From: Chelydra serpentina
Taxonomy: Eukaryota; Chordata; Testudines; Chelydridae
Assembly (NCBI GenBank): GCA_037349315.1
Contig: JBAIAC010000008.1
Coordinates: 38,786,001-38,850,000, forward strand
Length of the DNA stretch: 64,000 bases
Direction: 5' to 3'
Both the position numbers and the translations under genes were made by a program. Shown one piece after another: positions 1 to 12,849 of this stretch (position 1 is the stretch's first letter; each line of letters opens with the position of its first letter). Below the pieces are notes generated by a model. That model saw nothing but the letters and a program-made list of their open reading frames with translations, was not told where the DNA came from and ran no database searches.

Positions 1-339
1 AGCAGTTTCAAATCTTTGCAACCAAGAAGGCACGGAAAGCACCACTTTGATTATTCAAACAGATAAAAATGCCAGCGTTTACTATGCAGACAAGAAAAGT
101 TACATTTGCTGTTCAGGCATTTGAAAGTTAAGGCATTTTAAGTTGTTAGTTCTCCTTTATTGGGGTAGGTTGCAAAGCCGTACCATGAGAGGAGTAGAAC
201 AGGAAGAAGGCAGAATTGTAAATTTTGTAAATTGTATTGAATTGAATTGTAAATTCAAAGTTTTGGCCCAAGCGAGGGGGCATGGGGGTGTCATTTGAGC
301 TCCCCACCTCAGGTGCCAAAATGTTGTGGGCCGGCCCTG
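1..339 (-). mobile_element. hAT-like element fragment, cut by window edge
   Basis: On the minus strand the segment starts at 339 with CAGGGCCGGCCC, which matches the CAGGG terminus usual for hAT elements and resembles the end of the 181-bp element at 32823-33003. The first 100 bp (339-240) is the most secure part. I recall the downstream sequence to the window start as part of the same turtle repeat, but that extension is from memory. No TSD can be tested because the other end is outside the window. The short reading frames here are not genes. Confidence 0.4.
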
Positions 340-1268
340 GGCTAGGACTAGCCAGCAAATATCCAAGGCCTTAAACCCAGGAGCTGACTGATGTAAATTT
401 TCAATGTATTCCATCCACAATCTAGTCAGAATACTGAGGTTGAATTAGCACAATCTGTATGTGGACAAGCTTTCAAATCCTTTTATTTCCACACTCACTG
501 AACTTCAATATGCTGTTGAGTTTTTCCTTAATATTCTAAGGGGATGTGAAGAAAATGAGATTCAATCTGTCACTGGATTTGTCAAAATCAAGCTGGGTAA
601 CTGCACTGTGGTGAATAAACTCTCCCTAGCTTTCTAATTTGCTAACCTATCATTCCCCTAAAAATCCAACAATGCAAAATGTACAATAAGTGCCTATAAA
701 ACATCTACTAAAAAAGCCACACTCCACTTCAAAAAGAAACTATTTCCCCTTTCAAATAGTATAACACAATTTAGATGCATTATGGGAAATCCACAGCTTC
801 CTCTGAGGCATTCAGCATTTGCCATTGTTAGAAAAAAGGTACTGGAAGAGAGGGCTAGTTGGTGTGTTCTTATTTGACATTTCCTAGATTCTTAGGATGA
901 TGTTTTTATTAAAAACAAAGGTGTACTTATTTAGGGAAGAAGTGTAAAGGTGTCTTTGGTGACTTCCATCCTGCTATTGAGTATGTGCACATTAAATGTA
1001 ATATTCTCTGATAGCTGCAAAAATTAAAAATTTCTTTGGCTGAGAGTAATCTAGGGCACTTAGCAGGTGAATGTAGTGCAGTAATTGCTTGCTTTTAGCC
1101 AAAATTCCATCCATGGCATCTGCAAGGCCCCCTAAATTCTGTGCCAAGGCCCCCTAGTTTTTGTAGCACTCTTCGAAGAAGCCTAGAAATTCAGTTGCAG
1201 CATCATGTAAACTAAAAGATGGAGAGTTTTATTCACCTGAATTTGTAAATGAATAATACAGTCAGCAT
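340..1268. other. Unannotated AT-rich sequence
   Basis: No gene, RNA or clear repeat boundary was recognised. The sequence is AT-rich and stop-dense in all frames, as expected of intergenic or intronic DNA. Confidence 0.5.
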
Positions 1269-1418
1269 AGAGCTGGACACTTTTTCAAACAGAAACATTT
1301 TGCATTGAAAAAAAGACATTGTTTGGAAACTGCACATTTTTGCAAAAACAAGCACAAAATGGGGGTGGGGATGTATTTTTTCCCAAAGAAACTAAAACAT
1401 TCAAAATTCAGCTAGGTT
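1269..1418. repeat. AT-rich interspersed repeat fragment
   Basis: It begins AGAGCTGGACACTTTTTCAAA and ends near AATTCAGCTAGGTTTTC, giving AGCTGG/CAGCT-type ends around a body of repeated TTTTG/CAAAA words. The same style of sequence occurs at 3300-3630 and 29534-30205, and I take these as relatives of a hAT-like non-autonomous repeat. No TSD was established. Confidence 0.35.
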
Positions 1419-1869
1419 TTCTTTAAAGCATTTTTTCCCTCTCCTCCCTGCCCAAAATGGACATGGGGGCTGGGAGGAAAGGAGGAAAATAGCCATTTTG
1501 AGAAACTCCTCCCCCCCTCCTTTAACCTTCACTGTCCCAAAATCTGTCTTGGCATCTGAAATGTTAAAGAAAAATTGTTGTTGGGTTACTACTATGGTTA
1601 AAACAAACAAAAACAAAAACAAAAAAACCCTAAAGCAAGGACTTTTCATGCAAGCATTTAGACTAGTTTATCTTGCAATACAAAGTATTATGCACATACC
1701 TGTTCTTTCAGATAATACTTGCCATTCTTCTAGTCCTAAATGTTGCTAAAGTGTGATTCCCAAGCACATGTCCTCAGTCAAATAAAGGTAACTATTTAAC
1801 AGGGTGGATTCTTTAGCTAGTACAACACTCTTTGTGTTGTTGTGCAATAAAAGGGATTGATTATTATTT
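1419..1869. other. Unannotated sequence
   Basis: Nothing was recognised. It includes an A-rich run with CAAAAA words near 1600-1628. The reading frames through it are short and lack recognisable domains. Confidence 0.5.
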
Positions 1870-1990
1870 TGTTATGATTTGTACTGCAATACCAACTAGG
1901 AGTCCCAATTACAGACCAGGGCCCCATTGTGCTCGGTTCTTTACCAACACAAACCAAAAAGATAGTCCCTGCTCAATAGTGTTCATTTTT
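1870..1990 (-). repeat. MIR/CORE-SINE-like fragment, minus orientation
   Basis: The words ACTAGGAGTCCCAATTACAG, CAGGGCCCCATTGTGCT and ATAGTCCCTGCTC match in order the tail half of the reptilian MIR-like SINE also seen at 47555-47825. The fragment is diverged and truncated. Confidence 0.5.
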
Positions 1991-3289
1991 CAATTTTAAT
2001 CAATAATCAGGCAACCATTTAAACAAAAACAAAACCCCTGACAAGGATCAACATAATAATAAATACTCATTTAGGTGCATTAGTAATAGCACCAGTCATT
2101 GACCTCTGGAGACATTTGGACTCTGGGGGTGGTTGTCAAAGACCCAAATGACACTTGGATACCTAGCTCCCATTGAAAGTCAATGGATGGTAAGTTCCTA
2201 AGTGCATTTGAAAAGTTACCATCTGTGGAGTTCTGGTACCGCAATTCCTGTAGTCCAGAATAGAGGTACCTCTGAGAGCTATCACTGTAAGTTTCACTGA
2301 GCTTTTGACCAAAGTAGCTTCTCTTTATTTATTTTTCATTTTGAACTTGGGAATATTGGAAACTGGGAACACGACTGAAGGATAGCACTGCACAAAATAA
2401 AAATTAAATAAAGCCACTGAACCTGCTGCCAGTAAACACATATGGAATGGAAATAGAGACTTTCATCTCCTGCAGGCATGGGGCTATTATACAGTTCATC
2501 AGATTTTCTGAGGGCATCATTTTCTCTCCTGTCGCCTGTGTTTATCTATCATTCAAGAGCTGCTTGGAGAAAAATAAAGAAAAATATTATACTAGATTTG
2601 ATCCATTTGTACTGAAGGGAAAACTGTTTTTTTGTAAAAAAAAACCCTTTTTTTAAAAAAATGGGCACGATCTCAGCTTCACTGTTTGAAGTTTTTAATT
2701 TAAGTGAAAACAGATAATGCTATTTTTTCCATGTTATTTACGGTGATATCTTTAAGGCAAATGCAAGTTTTAACCTTTGTTAAAACCATATTTGCATCCA
2801 TTCCAGATATGGTGAAAAAAATCTCTACAGTTGCACAACTGAGTCAATACAGATTTGTCTCAGATCCCATGGATGAAGAATAGATAAAAGATCCCTGAAA
2901 AAAAGAAAAAGCAAGATTGAGGAAGTACAAAGGTAGTATGTAGGGGCAGGATAGAGCAGAAGATGGCTCTTGACAGGGGTCCCATATGCCATGAACAGGG
3001 TTATGGATAAGAAGAGGAGAACATGAGTTTGTCAAGACTATCACACCTGATTCAAATTTTTGGGTTTCTCTTAACTTTTGATTTTTTGAGTTTCCACTGA
3101 TTGAATTGTTTGGATTTGTTTTATTCATTTGTAAGGTTTTGACTTTTTACCCTTCAATTACTGATATGTATTCTCAATCTTAACTTCAGTATACCCAAGA
3201 AAGAAAGTAGAACTAGAAAGAAGTCTAGAAAGAAGTAGAACAGTGTGAATAATTTTTTCAGTTCACTGGCAGTTCTAATAAAAAAATTT
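1991..3289. other. Unannotated sequence
   Basis: No supported gene or bounded repeat. It holds short homopolymers (T and A runs near 2625-2660 and a G run at 3293-3303) and a purine-rich patch of AGAAAGAAGT words near 3195-3240. Confidence 0.5.
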
Positions 3290-3299
3290 TTTTGGGGGG

Positions 3300-3630
3300 G
3301 GGGGTATTTTAGGTTGACCCAAACACAACATTTTTGAGAATTTTGAAGTTGTTAAAAATTCATTTTGTTTGTCCCAAAATGAAGTGTTTCATTTTGATTT
3401 TGAACTTTTGTTTACATTTTTCCATGTGAAAAAATAAACGTGAAGGATATTTCAAAATGAAAAGTAGACACACGTTTCATTTTGAAAATATCAGAACAAA
3501 ATATTTTGACATTTTGGGATTTTGTTTTTTCCAAAACAAACAATTTGATGAAACCAACATGAATTTAGAAACTTTTCGGAGTCACTGAATTTCATTTTTT
3601 GCTGAAAAAACGTTTCAAATAATTTTTTTC
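3300..3630. repeat. AT-rich fold-back-like repeat
   Basis: Dense alternation of CATTTTG, CAAAATG and TTTTGAAAAT words on both strands gives extensive self-complementarity. It resembles the repeat bodies at 1269-1418 and 29534-30205. I see no clean TIR or TSD. Confidence 0.35.
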
Positions 3631-6600
3631 TTCTTGGTAAAAAGAGTTCCTATCCAAATCTAACTATATGGTCTGCTGTGGTGATGGGGCGGGGGTAGAG
3701 GGGAGGGAAGGGAGCGGGGAAAGAGAGAGAACATCCCTCTCTTTACTGGAAGATTTTTTTTCTTGAATGCCAGCCCACGATATATCGTTGTGAGGTGAGA
3801 AATCATCTTTAGATTAACCTTGGAATGTAGCCAAGACACAAGTGCAACTAGATCTTCCAAAATAAAGAGGGTTGTGAACCTATCTCAGTGAAAATACAGA
3901 AGACTAATATAAACTCCAATAATTAATTAATTACACATGTGACTTAACACTATTTTAAAACAACATTTTGCCAACTTAGTCGGTCGCTGTTCACTGTCTG
4001 TTCAACATCCTCCACTCAGGTACCCACTGTACAGATGTTACTTAATTAGTAATTGTATCTATCTGGAGTAGTTAAGTCTTTTTGGGTCCCAAATTTCTTG
4101 TCTTTTCCACACGGCCCTGAGCCATGAACTATGAATAGCTGTTTTTTTCCTAGCTGTCAGGCAGGCTCTCTCTCTCTCATACCACAGCTCAAAGAAACAT
4201 GTGCGGCAATGTGTTTGGCAGGAATTACATCAGCCAGCAGGGCTCTCTCTCTTTTGTCTTCTGATTTGTCTTTGGGTTGTGGGAGCCCTGGCAACCATCT
4301 AGCTCTTATTGTCAGTGCCCATTTAAAACTTGCTGATGCATGTGGCCAAGCTCTGATAAATCTTCCCAAAGGGCATGTGAAACACCTTGTAGGATTGTCC
4401 TATTCCTTTAAACTCTCCCCTGGAATTTCAGTTTCAGTTTGGCAGTAAAAGGTCATTTATTTACAAATATGGTAGTACTGTCACTCCTAAGCTGATGCCC
4501 AGAAGCATGAAAACTGAGAGTACTTGCTTCTGTAAGTGGTGCTACTTATTCCTATATAGCTGAATTTCACCTCTCAGTGTGCAGGGCCCACAGAAGCTAA
4601 ACCCTTGTGGCATTCCTACCCAGGAGATAGCAGCAGCAGCTAGAAATGCAGCAAAGCATGGGTTATAGAGTCTCCCCTCCAAATCTTGTAGAGATGAATG
4701 TCAGGTTCACACTCCAAATAGGCCGTTGCAGTGGGGACATTGAAGATGGACTAGGATAAGGGCTATCATTGGAGCTATACATATGTGGATCCCTCCAATG
4801 GCCTGAAACCCTCATGTAGGGTGAGTGGAGGGACAGGGACCAAGACAATTCAAATTCAAAAGTGTTTTAGGTTAACTACTGTGACTTTCAGTATTGCAGT
4901 AATCTATTCATAAAGTAACTGCTTTGTTATAAGTGGCTTCTTAACTTCAGTTCTATTTATAAAGGTATTTTGTGAACTATAATTACATGTCTGCTGTCTT
5001 TATAGTGAATGAAATGCTAAATAAGTGAATTAATCTGGCTGGTGGTGGGGAAACCCACAATGTTTTATTTTCACTTAGTGTTTCAGTGGCTAAGACTCTC
5101 CACCTTCAGGAAACTTCATTAATTGTGGTTGGTAGCTAGAGCAACACATCTAGAGAAAACAAAACAATGGATTCTCAAGAGACAACAATACACCATTGTC
5201 TTCATATGTGAGTTTGGATGCAGGGCATCACTATAAGATGTGCCTGGGGATTAATTAAGCCATTTATGACCATGGTTTCATTGTTTTTGTTTAGCAGGAC
5301 AATACTATATTGAGAGGAGAATGGCTCATCTTTTTTTCCCCCAGCAAAAGCTCCCACTTTGCATTTCTTTCTACATTTTTCAATGAATTTTAACTATTTC
5401 ATCTTGTTTAATTTGATTTACTTTACATATTTGTTCTCCATTTTTAATAATTTCCAGTACATTTTGGCACTCCCTCTTTTTCCAGCCAGCCAATTTATTA
5501 TTCAAAGCCTAATTTAGTCTCTACATCTGTAGAGTGCATTATGCAGAGGGGAGAAATCTTTAAAAAATGATGTGCCATTAAAAACCAATGCAAGATTTAT
5601 TAAAACATTTAGAAATACTGTTTCTGAGGCACCACTCTGTGAGGGCAGGTACCAGAGAACAGAGATATACAGTACCCAACCAGCCGGAGAGTAAAGGACG
5701 CATTCTAACACTTGTTCATTCATTTATCCATTGAGGGAATGGACTCATTGTTTCCTGAAATCCTTCTTAAAAGCAGCAATGGTAGAAAATGCATTTCCAC
5801 AACTGATGTTATAGTGCTAAAATCTGTGGGTTTGAAACACTGAAAATGTAGGTGCATCGCAACTTAAGGGTGCAATTCTGCCACTTACAGAAATCCTAAC
5901 GTAAGTGAGCCCAGGCAGAGCCATACCACCCCAGGTGGAACAGCAAAAGGAAACATTCTGTCCTGGTCAGGTTGGAAGAGATCTCATGTAGCTCCTGACC
6001 ATGCAAATGGACTGTGACTGCTGCTACACCATTTTATAGGTTGCACCTGGCTAGACTGGTCAGGTTTATTGGTCAGTGCATGGCAAATGATGCCTGAGTA
6101 AGGGAATCAGGAAGGAGCAGGAACTGCAATTCTGCCTGGCCCTTTTGTAGGCTACACAAGATGGGGGGTGGGAGCAAGGGAATTTTCATACACATCCCCC
6201 TGAGGAATCTGACCTCAAATTTGTCCATAGATTTAAAGAAGCCCTGTAGTAAATGTGAGTAAAGTCAAACCAATGCTAAGTGCTTTGAAAATCACACCCT
6301 TCACAGTCTGTTTACCACTATGTAAATCACCATTAAGCAGTGATGCTGTATGCTCTCTTGCATAGAACCCCTATTGAAATCAGTGACAGTTCCACACACA
6401 GAGGGCTTTCGGGATCAGTGCTGTTTGATTATGTTTGTACTTCCCTGAGTTTAGACAGTGAGAGTGGAACAATCAGTTTCACTTTGGGGTTCTAATGCAT
6501 CTCCCAAATTTAGCATGCCTTTTCCAATATTTTCTTAAAGCCCCAACTTGTGACATCATGTGAATACATGAAAATCTCAGCTTTTTTCAAAAATTTGTAG

Positions 6601-7334
6601 CTCCCATGGTTACAGAGAAAAGCTTGGAAATGTGAACCCTGAAGGCTCAAAACCAAGAAGACGTGAGAAGAACCAAAACAAATTCCTTATTTTTTAAAAT
6701 CTCATTATTTTTAAAGTGGTCTTCATAACTTTGGGGACCTAGCCTCATGATTTCTGAACACTCAGGGTTAGTAATACTGCATTGGTTTTGTTGCAGATTT
6801 TCCAGGGAAAATTAGAGGAATCTTTAAATCCGCTTTTAAAAAAAAAAGCGTTTTCAATTATTTTTTTATAAAAACGATTATAGAAAAAAATGTACGTTTG
6901 TCAAAAAATTGGAAGCAAGGAGAGATGGAGAAAAAGAAAGTGATGGGAGAATGGTGGGTTTTTATTTTAACAAACCTGATTTTGGGGATTGACAGTATCC
7001 CTGAACTGAATGATATCAAGCCAGATCTGATGAACTATTCAGAATAAAAAAAAGTGAGAGAGAATTATATTGCTCAGATTTTGCTGCCCAGATCTCACAA
7101 GTATAAGACTTCAGTTTTTTCCTCCTCTCACCCTACAGCTCATCTAATTATTTCAGGTTCAAATACAGTACAGCATGTTCCAGCTCAAAACATTCTTTCA
7201 GCAGGATCTTGTTGATTATCGTGAAATGTTTATTGTACAATTTGGAATTAAAGCCGAAATTGGAGACGAACTAAATTTGAGTTGTTGGTGCTTCACTTAG
7301 GACAACTAATTAGAGGGTTCAGGTTACAAATTAC
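3631..7334. other. Unannotated 3.7-kb stretch
   Basis: No coding gene, tRNA or bounded repeat is supported. The longest plus-strand frame (about 4131-4448) has no recognisable domain and low-complexity CTCT runs. Several segments could be ancient repeats, but none could be assigned. Confidence 0.45.
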
Positions 7335-7455
7335 TATTCATTTCATTATTATTTCTATTGTGGCACCACACAGATGCCCTGATCAGGGCCCCCTTGCGCT
7401 CGACAATGTATATACGCATCATTAAAAAAATAATGCCTGTCCGAAAGAGTTTAAA
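7335..7455 (-). repeat. MIR/CORE-SINE-like fragment, minus orientation
   Basis: TGGCACCACACAGATGCCC, GATCAGGGCCCCCTTGCGCT and AATGCCTGTCCGAAAGAGTT correspond in order to the SINE tail region seen at 47555-47660 and 1870-1990. Truncated and diverged. Confidence 0.5.
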
Positions 7456-7952
7456 ACAAATATGATCAACCAGTGAAGAAGAAAATTGCTCAGGGGCAGA
7501 GGACCCATAAAAGGTCCTGCATGCCACACCAGCCTAGGATTTGCCCACACGGATCTTTCCTTCTCTTTAGCACCTTTGTCTGATTGGATTCTTTAAGGTG
7601 GGCAGTCATCAAAAAACTGGATTGCAATCAAGGTGGCAAGGTGTTTGTTTTTTTTGTAGAACATGCTGGTTTGGTCAGTATAATATAGTGACACACTTTT
7701 TCTTCACAGATAATAAGTCCTTAGCAGAATTAGATTATTAAAGTAGGTCATGCCAAACCACGACGTCTGCAGAATGGACTAATTAGACATTCAATGAAAT
7801 TAGTGTGTAGTTGGAGTTTGTTTTATGGTACAAATTATTCATAGTGAATTATTTAGGCATTTGCAGGTCTTGTGCTGCAAATCTCTCTGAAATTAGAGGG
7901 AGTGCCATGTGTGTATCTGAGGCAAAAATTTATCCTACTGTATGCAAGGAAA

Positions 7953-7987
7953 CCTCCCCCTCCCCCCCTCCCCCCCCACACACACAC
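7953..7987 (+). repeat. Low-complexity C-rich and CA tract
   Basis: A polypyrimidine run of C with occasional T passes into (CA)n. This is a simple repeat, not coding, although a proline-rich reading frame crosses it. Confidence 0.8.
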
Positions 7988-8334
7988 TGAGAAGTTTGTA
8001 TGGGGAGCTGAAGCCCCTGAATACTACAGAGTCCAGCCTTATGGGGGTGGGATTTCAGCACTGAGGAAGGAGCGGGCCAGTGGATCCATCATCATTACAC
8101 TGATCCAGTAGTCATCCAGGAAGGAGTAGCTTCAACATAGGCTAAAAGTAGTCCTCAGGGCCACAGTAATTGATGCAGAATAGCTCCACTGCTCATCTGT
8201 GACATCGAGAGGTGGACTTCTTAAATCCTTTCCCCACAAGTGACAAATTAGCCCCCTGCCCCCCCTCAATTCAGTAAGGTACTTAAGCACATGGTTGCCT
8301 TTAAGCATGTGAGCAGACTAAATGGTAAGCAATT

Positions 8335-8445
8335 TGGAGCAGGGACTGCCTTTTTATTCTGAGTCTGTACTGCTCCTAGCACTGTGGGGCGCTGGTCCAT
8401 GACTTGGGCTCCTCGCTGCTACCACTATACAAAGAATAACTGATA
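8335..8445 (+). repeat. MIR/CORE-SINE tail-like fragment, plus orientation
   Basis: GGAGCAGGGACTGCCTTTTT, GTACTGCTCCTAGCACTGTG and CTGCTACCACTATACAAA match the tail of the MIR-like SINE or its LINE partner, in the orientation opposite to the copies at 1870 and 7335. Confidence 0.5.
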
Positions 8446-9925
8446 GTGCTAACAGTCCCTTTGAAGTCACCTAGACTACTTGTGCTTACAGCTAGGCACA
8501 TGCTTAATTCTCTTGCTGAACTGAGACCCTTTGCCAAAACTAGGATTCAGCCCTTTATGTATTAAGATTTTTGTAACTCTTCCTTTTTCATCTGCTGCCA
8601 AGCTCTATAGCATAGAATAATTTCAATTGTTCAATTAGGAAATGCTATCTGTGTAAAACGTAGATCAACATCACAATTTAATTGAATTTAAACACACAGA
8701 GAAGACCTGCTGTCCACTTATAACTTTTCCACAAATCCTTGTTCTTCAGAATCTGCATTTCTATTTAATCGTTGCTACTTCAAAAAAATGTTGTTGCTTT
8801 TCAGTACAATAAAAACAAAACGTGGCTAGAATTTTGATCCCGACGTTGGAAACCTGCCCAGAAAGCTTTCACAACACAACAATCAATGTAATTATAATCA
8901 CAGCTGACAATAGTTTCAAACATTTCCCCCCATTTTAATCATAACAATAACACATTGTTGCTAATATAAATGTTTGAAATTAGAATAGATGCTCGCAAAA
9001 GAGAGATATGGTATTTGCCATGGAATACCATACTAACCTTAGAGTAGGTTATAGTGCATCATAACAAGAATATGACAAACACAGAGTGTTTTAAAGTGAT
9101 ACCTAAAGAAAACAAAAAGTATATAATTTTTTCAATACCTGCAAAGTCATGAATACCATAGGTGTCAATACAGCTGAATTCTAGGATTTCTTTGGGGTTT
9201 CCTAGCAACATTTCATAAAAATTAAAACCTATTGTTTTCTTTCATTTCCCATTCAATATTCAGAACACCTGTTTTGCTAAGTCTGCTGTTGCTCAAAGAA
9301 AGTTTAATAGCCTCACTATATTTGAAAGCTTTGTTCAAATGCAATGTTATTCAAGGATGCAGTAAACTTCATCTTCACTTCCCCTTAACCAGCCCCTACT
9401 TCTCTTCTCTCCTCCCCTCCCTTACATGCATATCATTTAGACTGTTGTGGCTTTACTAAGGGAAATGGATCCTCATAGTTGCAAAAATCTCTTGCTGTTC
9501 CTGCTTTTAAGGAAAAGACAGAAACAGAAGGACTGAGGGTGAGAGTGAATTTCCTATTCTTGACAAGCAAGTCCAAAATTTAGATTTTAATGTCATTGAT
9601 GGATTTTGGAAATACACCCTGAGCTACAAAATCTCTGCACTCTCTGTTAGGTGAGGTATTAGTTGACACTCACTCCCTTCTTTGCAACAATTCCATGGTC
9701 TGATCTGATAACCTACTTTGTTGGAGGCTTCCAGATAATAGAGAGGCATTCATTGGTGTATCTTGCAGTATCAAAAAGACTGTTTCCATCTTTGAAAGTG
9801 CTACTTATTTTCCCAAACTCCCTAGAATTATTGAATAGCCTATTAGAAACTGTGCCTCTGACTGACCGCATAGACTTGATAGCCAGTAAGTACAATAGCA
9901 TCAGCTCTCTCTATGTATGTATGTG
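8446..9925. other. Unannotated sequence
   Basis: Nothing supported. AT-rich; the frames at 9232-9459 and 9663-9980 show no domain and the latter ends in the CA-rich simple repeat. Confidence 0.5.
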
Positions 9926-9927
9926 TT

Positions 9928-9974
9928 GTACACACACACCCATGCCCACACACCCACACACACCCACACACCCT
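9928..9974 (+). repeat. CA/CCCACA microsatellite
   Basis: Imperfect (CA)n and CCCACA units, visible directly. Confidence 0.9.
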
Positions 9975-10344
9975 AAATAAAGTCAGATATCATTGAAGGG
10001 GAAATTGCTAAACAAAATCTTTTCCTTCCATATTTCTTTCTAGATGGGAATAAAAAGGGAGATTTAAAATGCACAGATGGAAACCAGGTGCCCAAATCCT
10101 ATTGATTTGCAATGGGAGTTAGTCATCCTACTGCCCTTTTTTGCCTCTGAAAATCTTCTCCTAAATAAATAATCTCTTTATTTCCTTACAATGGTTACAA
10201 GACACAATGTGCCATATTCATCCCTCGCATAATTCATGATGACTTCAACAATTAAGAAACCACTAGCTGAGCTACATTTTCACTGTAACCTGTTCTTTAC
10301 CATGGTTGGAATTTGTGTCGTTCCTGTCTCTCTAGAGTATGGCT

Positions 10345-10560
10345 TTCATTACAATATTATCTCTGTGGCTTACAATCAATAATGGGTTTTTAAATCCTCA
10401 AAACACTCCAGTGAGGTTGAGAAGTAGTCTCTCTATTTTACAGATGGGGAACAGAGGCACAGGGTAGGTTAACTAAGTTACAAAAGATTGTATAGGAAAC
10501 TTGTGGCCGAGTCAGGAATCATATCCAAGTCTTCCGAGTCATAGTCCAGTGCCCTATATG
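10345..10560 (-). repeat. MIR SINE, minus orientation
   Basis: Read on the plus strand, ATTTTACAGATGGGGAACAG, AGGCACAGGGTAGGTTAACT and GTCATAGTCCAGTGCCCTAT fall in the order and spacing of the reverse complement of the MIR core and tRNA-like head. The copy is old and diverged. Confidence 0.7.
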
Positions 10561-11401
10561 CTAAAGTTAAACTACCCTTCCCTCCAATTCCCACTAGAAT
10601 ATGTGAATTGTATTTTCTGACAGCAATGATTCCATCCCTTTCCTTTTTACTGATCAGTGTCTATACCTTCCTTTATTCTGCCCCTTCTCTCTCCTCCCCC
10701 TCCCCCCCAAAAAATTTGACTACTGCTTCTTTCCTTTTCATGCTTCCTTGTTTTGGTTTCTCATTTATTTCTCACACTTCCCTCTAGTCTCTTGCATCTT
10801 CATCTCTTCCTTGAGTCACCCTGATCTTCCCCATTTATCTTTCTCTTCTTTACCTCCTTTCTCTCCCTCCTGCTCCTGCTCTCATCACAATGCTGTTCAT
10901 CCCTTGCCCCCACATTTTCTTTGTCCATCTAAAATACCAGCTGCCACAAGTACTTTTGTTGTCCTTTCAAGTAACACATGAACTGTGTAATCCTCATCCC
11001 TGCTAAGTGAAGTAAAAATGCCTCTCAAAAGTGGTTCTCTCTATGGCAATCTGATTTAGTTAATGAAACAGACACACACAGCTGCTACAGTGACTGGCTG
11101 GGAATAATAGGTAACTTAGAGCTATATTAGGATAATATTTGTTTTGCTGATTCAGGGAGTGGAAGGGTGGGCTATGAATACGGCATGAGCTGGAGAAGGC
11201 TTACATCATTAGAAAAATACGCATTCTACTAAAAAGCACATCCAGGAACAGTCCACCAGGTATGCTGCCATACAACACTCAGTTTGTAGGGAAGCGTGGA
11301 CTCGAATCCTGAAGTTAATCATTAACAGAACAAGACCCAAATTCCAGCCTTCTCACATCACGTACACTGAATAGATGATGACACCCAGCATAATTTCACT
11401 A

Positions 11402-11540
11402 TGACTAGAGCCCTCCAAATCCCCGGATATCTGCTTTATATCTGCCAATATCCACATCCACAGCTATCCGTGGATATCTGCGGACCATTTTTGTGGATCA
11501 TGGATCGGATGCGGATACAAATTTTGTATCCACACTGGAC
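11402..11540. repeat. GGATATC-rich interspersed repeat
   Basis: It starts AGAGCCCTCCAAATCC and contains repeated forms of TCCGTGGATATC and its complement, giving an internally repetitive, self-complementary body. I recall a similar repeat in turtles and suspect a non-autonomous DNA transposon. No TSD is visible. Confidence 0.4.
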
Positions 11541-12490
11541 TCTGACCACAGCTTCATCCCTGAGCCAATGCAATGTTTTCTCAAGCCTCCAGCTGAGCTT
11601 CAAGGAGAAAGGAGGCTTTTGACTCAGTGCCCCTATCAGATGGATAGCCCTGAAAAAAAATCATCTTGTCTAATGTAGCACTACGGAATCTGGGACAGGC
11701 GGATTCAGGGGGATAATACCTGTCTCTGCATTTTGGAATAATCATACTTGAAGTATTTATTTATTTAAGCATATTTAAAATATTTAACTAAGAATTTTTT
11801 ATTGCCATGGAACATCACATTTCCAAGGGTATCCTGAGACAAGAAAGTAGAGACAGTGGAATGCTTTCACATTAGATTACAAGAGTCATACAGTGGCAGA
11901 TTGAAACTACAGGCATTCATGCAGCTTTCACTTCTCTGAACCCCGGGTCCAAAGGCTCTCAAACTTTTGGGGAAGTTCAAATCCAGATGAAGTATAAAAT
12001 CTTTTTATCCTTTCTTGCACAGTATAAAATCATACAGATGCATCACAGTGTCTGACTCTTCTTATCTGATCAAAAGCTTCTCAGTAGCTCCATATAGGTC
12101 ATGGAACGGTAAGCATCAAATAAGAACAGGCATTAAAGTAAAGAATGTGTTCAATAACCCTTCACACATTGGAGGGTCACGCTGGTCTCAGTTACTGTAT
12201 TAGGCTTACAGTAGAGTATATTGTCAAATCGCCAGTTTTACATCCCCTCATTTTCTGAAACATTTGTTTTTTGGAATTCATATTTACCATACTTGGGATC
12301 CTCTGTTTTTTTTGTTTGTTTTGGTTAGGTTTCTAGGTTTTTTTTAAGTTTGATTAAAATTTCTGTAGCTATTTCTGAGTTATGAAAAATAGACAGTACA
12401 ATTCTCCTACTTGGACAAATAAAGGAGATAAGAATTCATTCAATGTTTAAGTTGCACAATGATAGATGCTATAGGAAAAACCTAAGGTAT
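11541..12490. other. Unannotated sequence
   Basis: No supported feature. AT-rich with short homopolymers. Confidence 0.5.
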
Positions 12491-12849
12491 GTATAAATTA
12501 GGGCTGTCAAGCAATTAAAAAAATTATTTGTGATTAATCGCACTGTTAAACAATAATAGAGTACCATTTATTTAAATATTTTTGGATGTTTTCTACATTT
12601 TCAAATATATTGATTTCAATTATAACACAGAATACAAAGCATACAGTGCTCACTTTATATTTATTTTTATTACAATTATTTGCACTGTAAAAAACAAAAG
12701 AAATAGTATTTTTCAATTCACCTAATACAAGTACTGTAGTGCAATCTCTCTATCATGAAAGTTGCACTTACAAATGTAGAATTATGTAAAAACAACTGCA
12801 TTCAAAATAAAACAATGTAAAACTTCAGAGCCTACAAGTCTACTCAGTC

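Noticed and set aside
9663..9980. 105-codon plus-strand frame
   Set aside because: Ends in the CA-rich microsatellite, overlaps an antisense frame and shows no domain.
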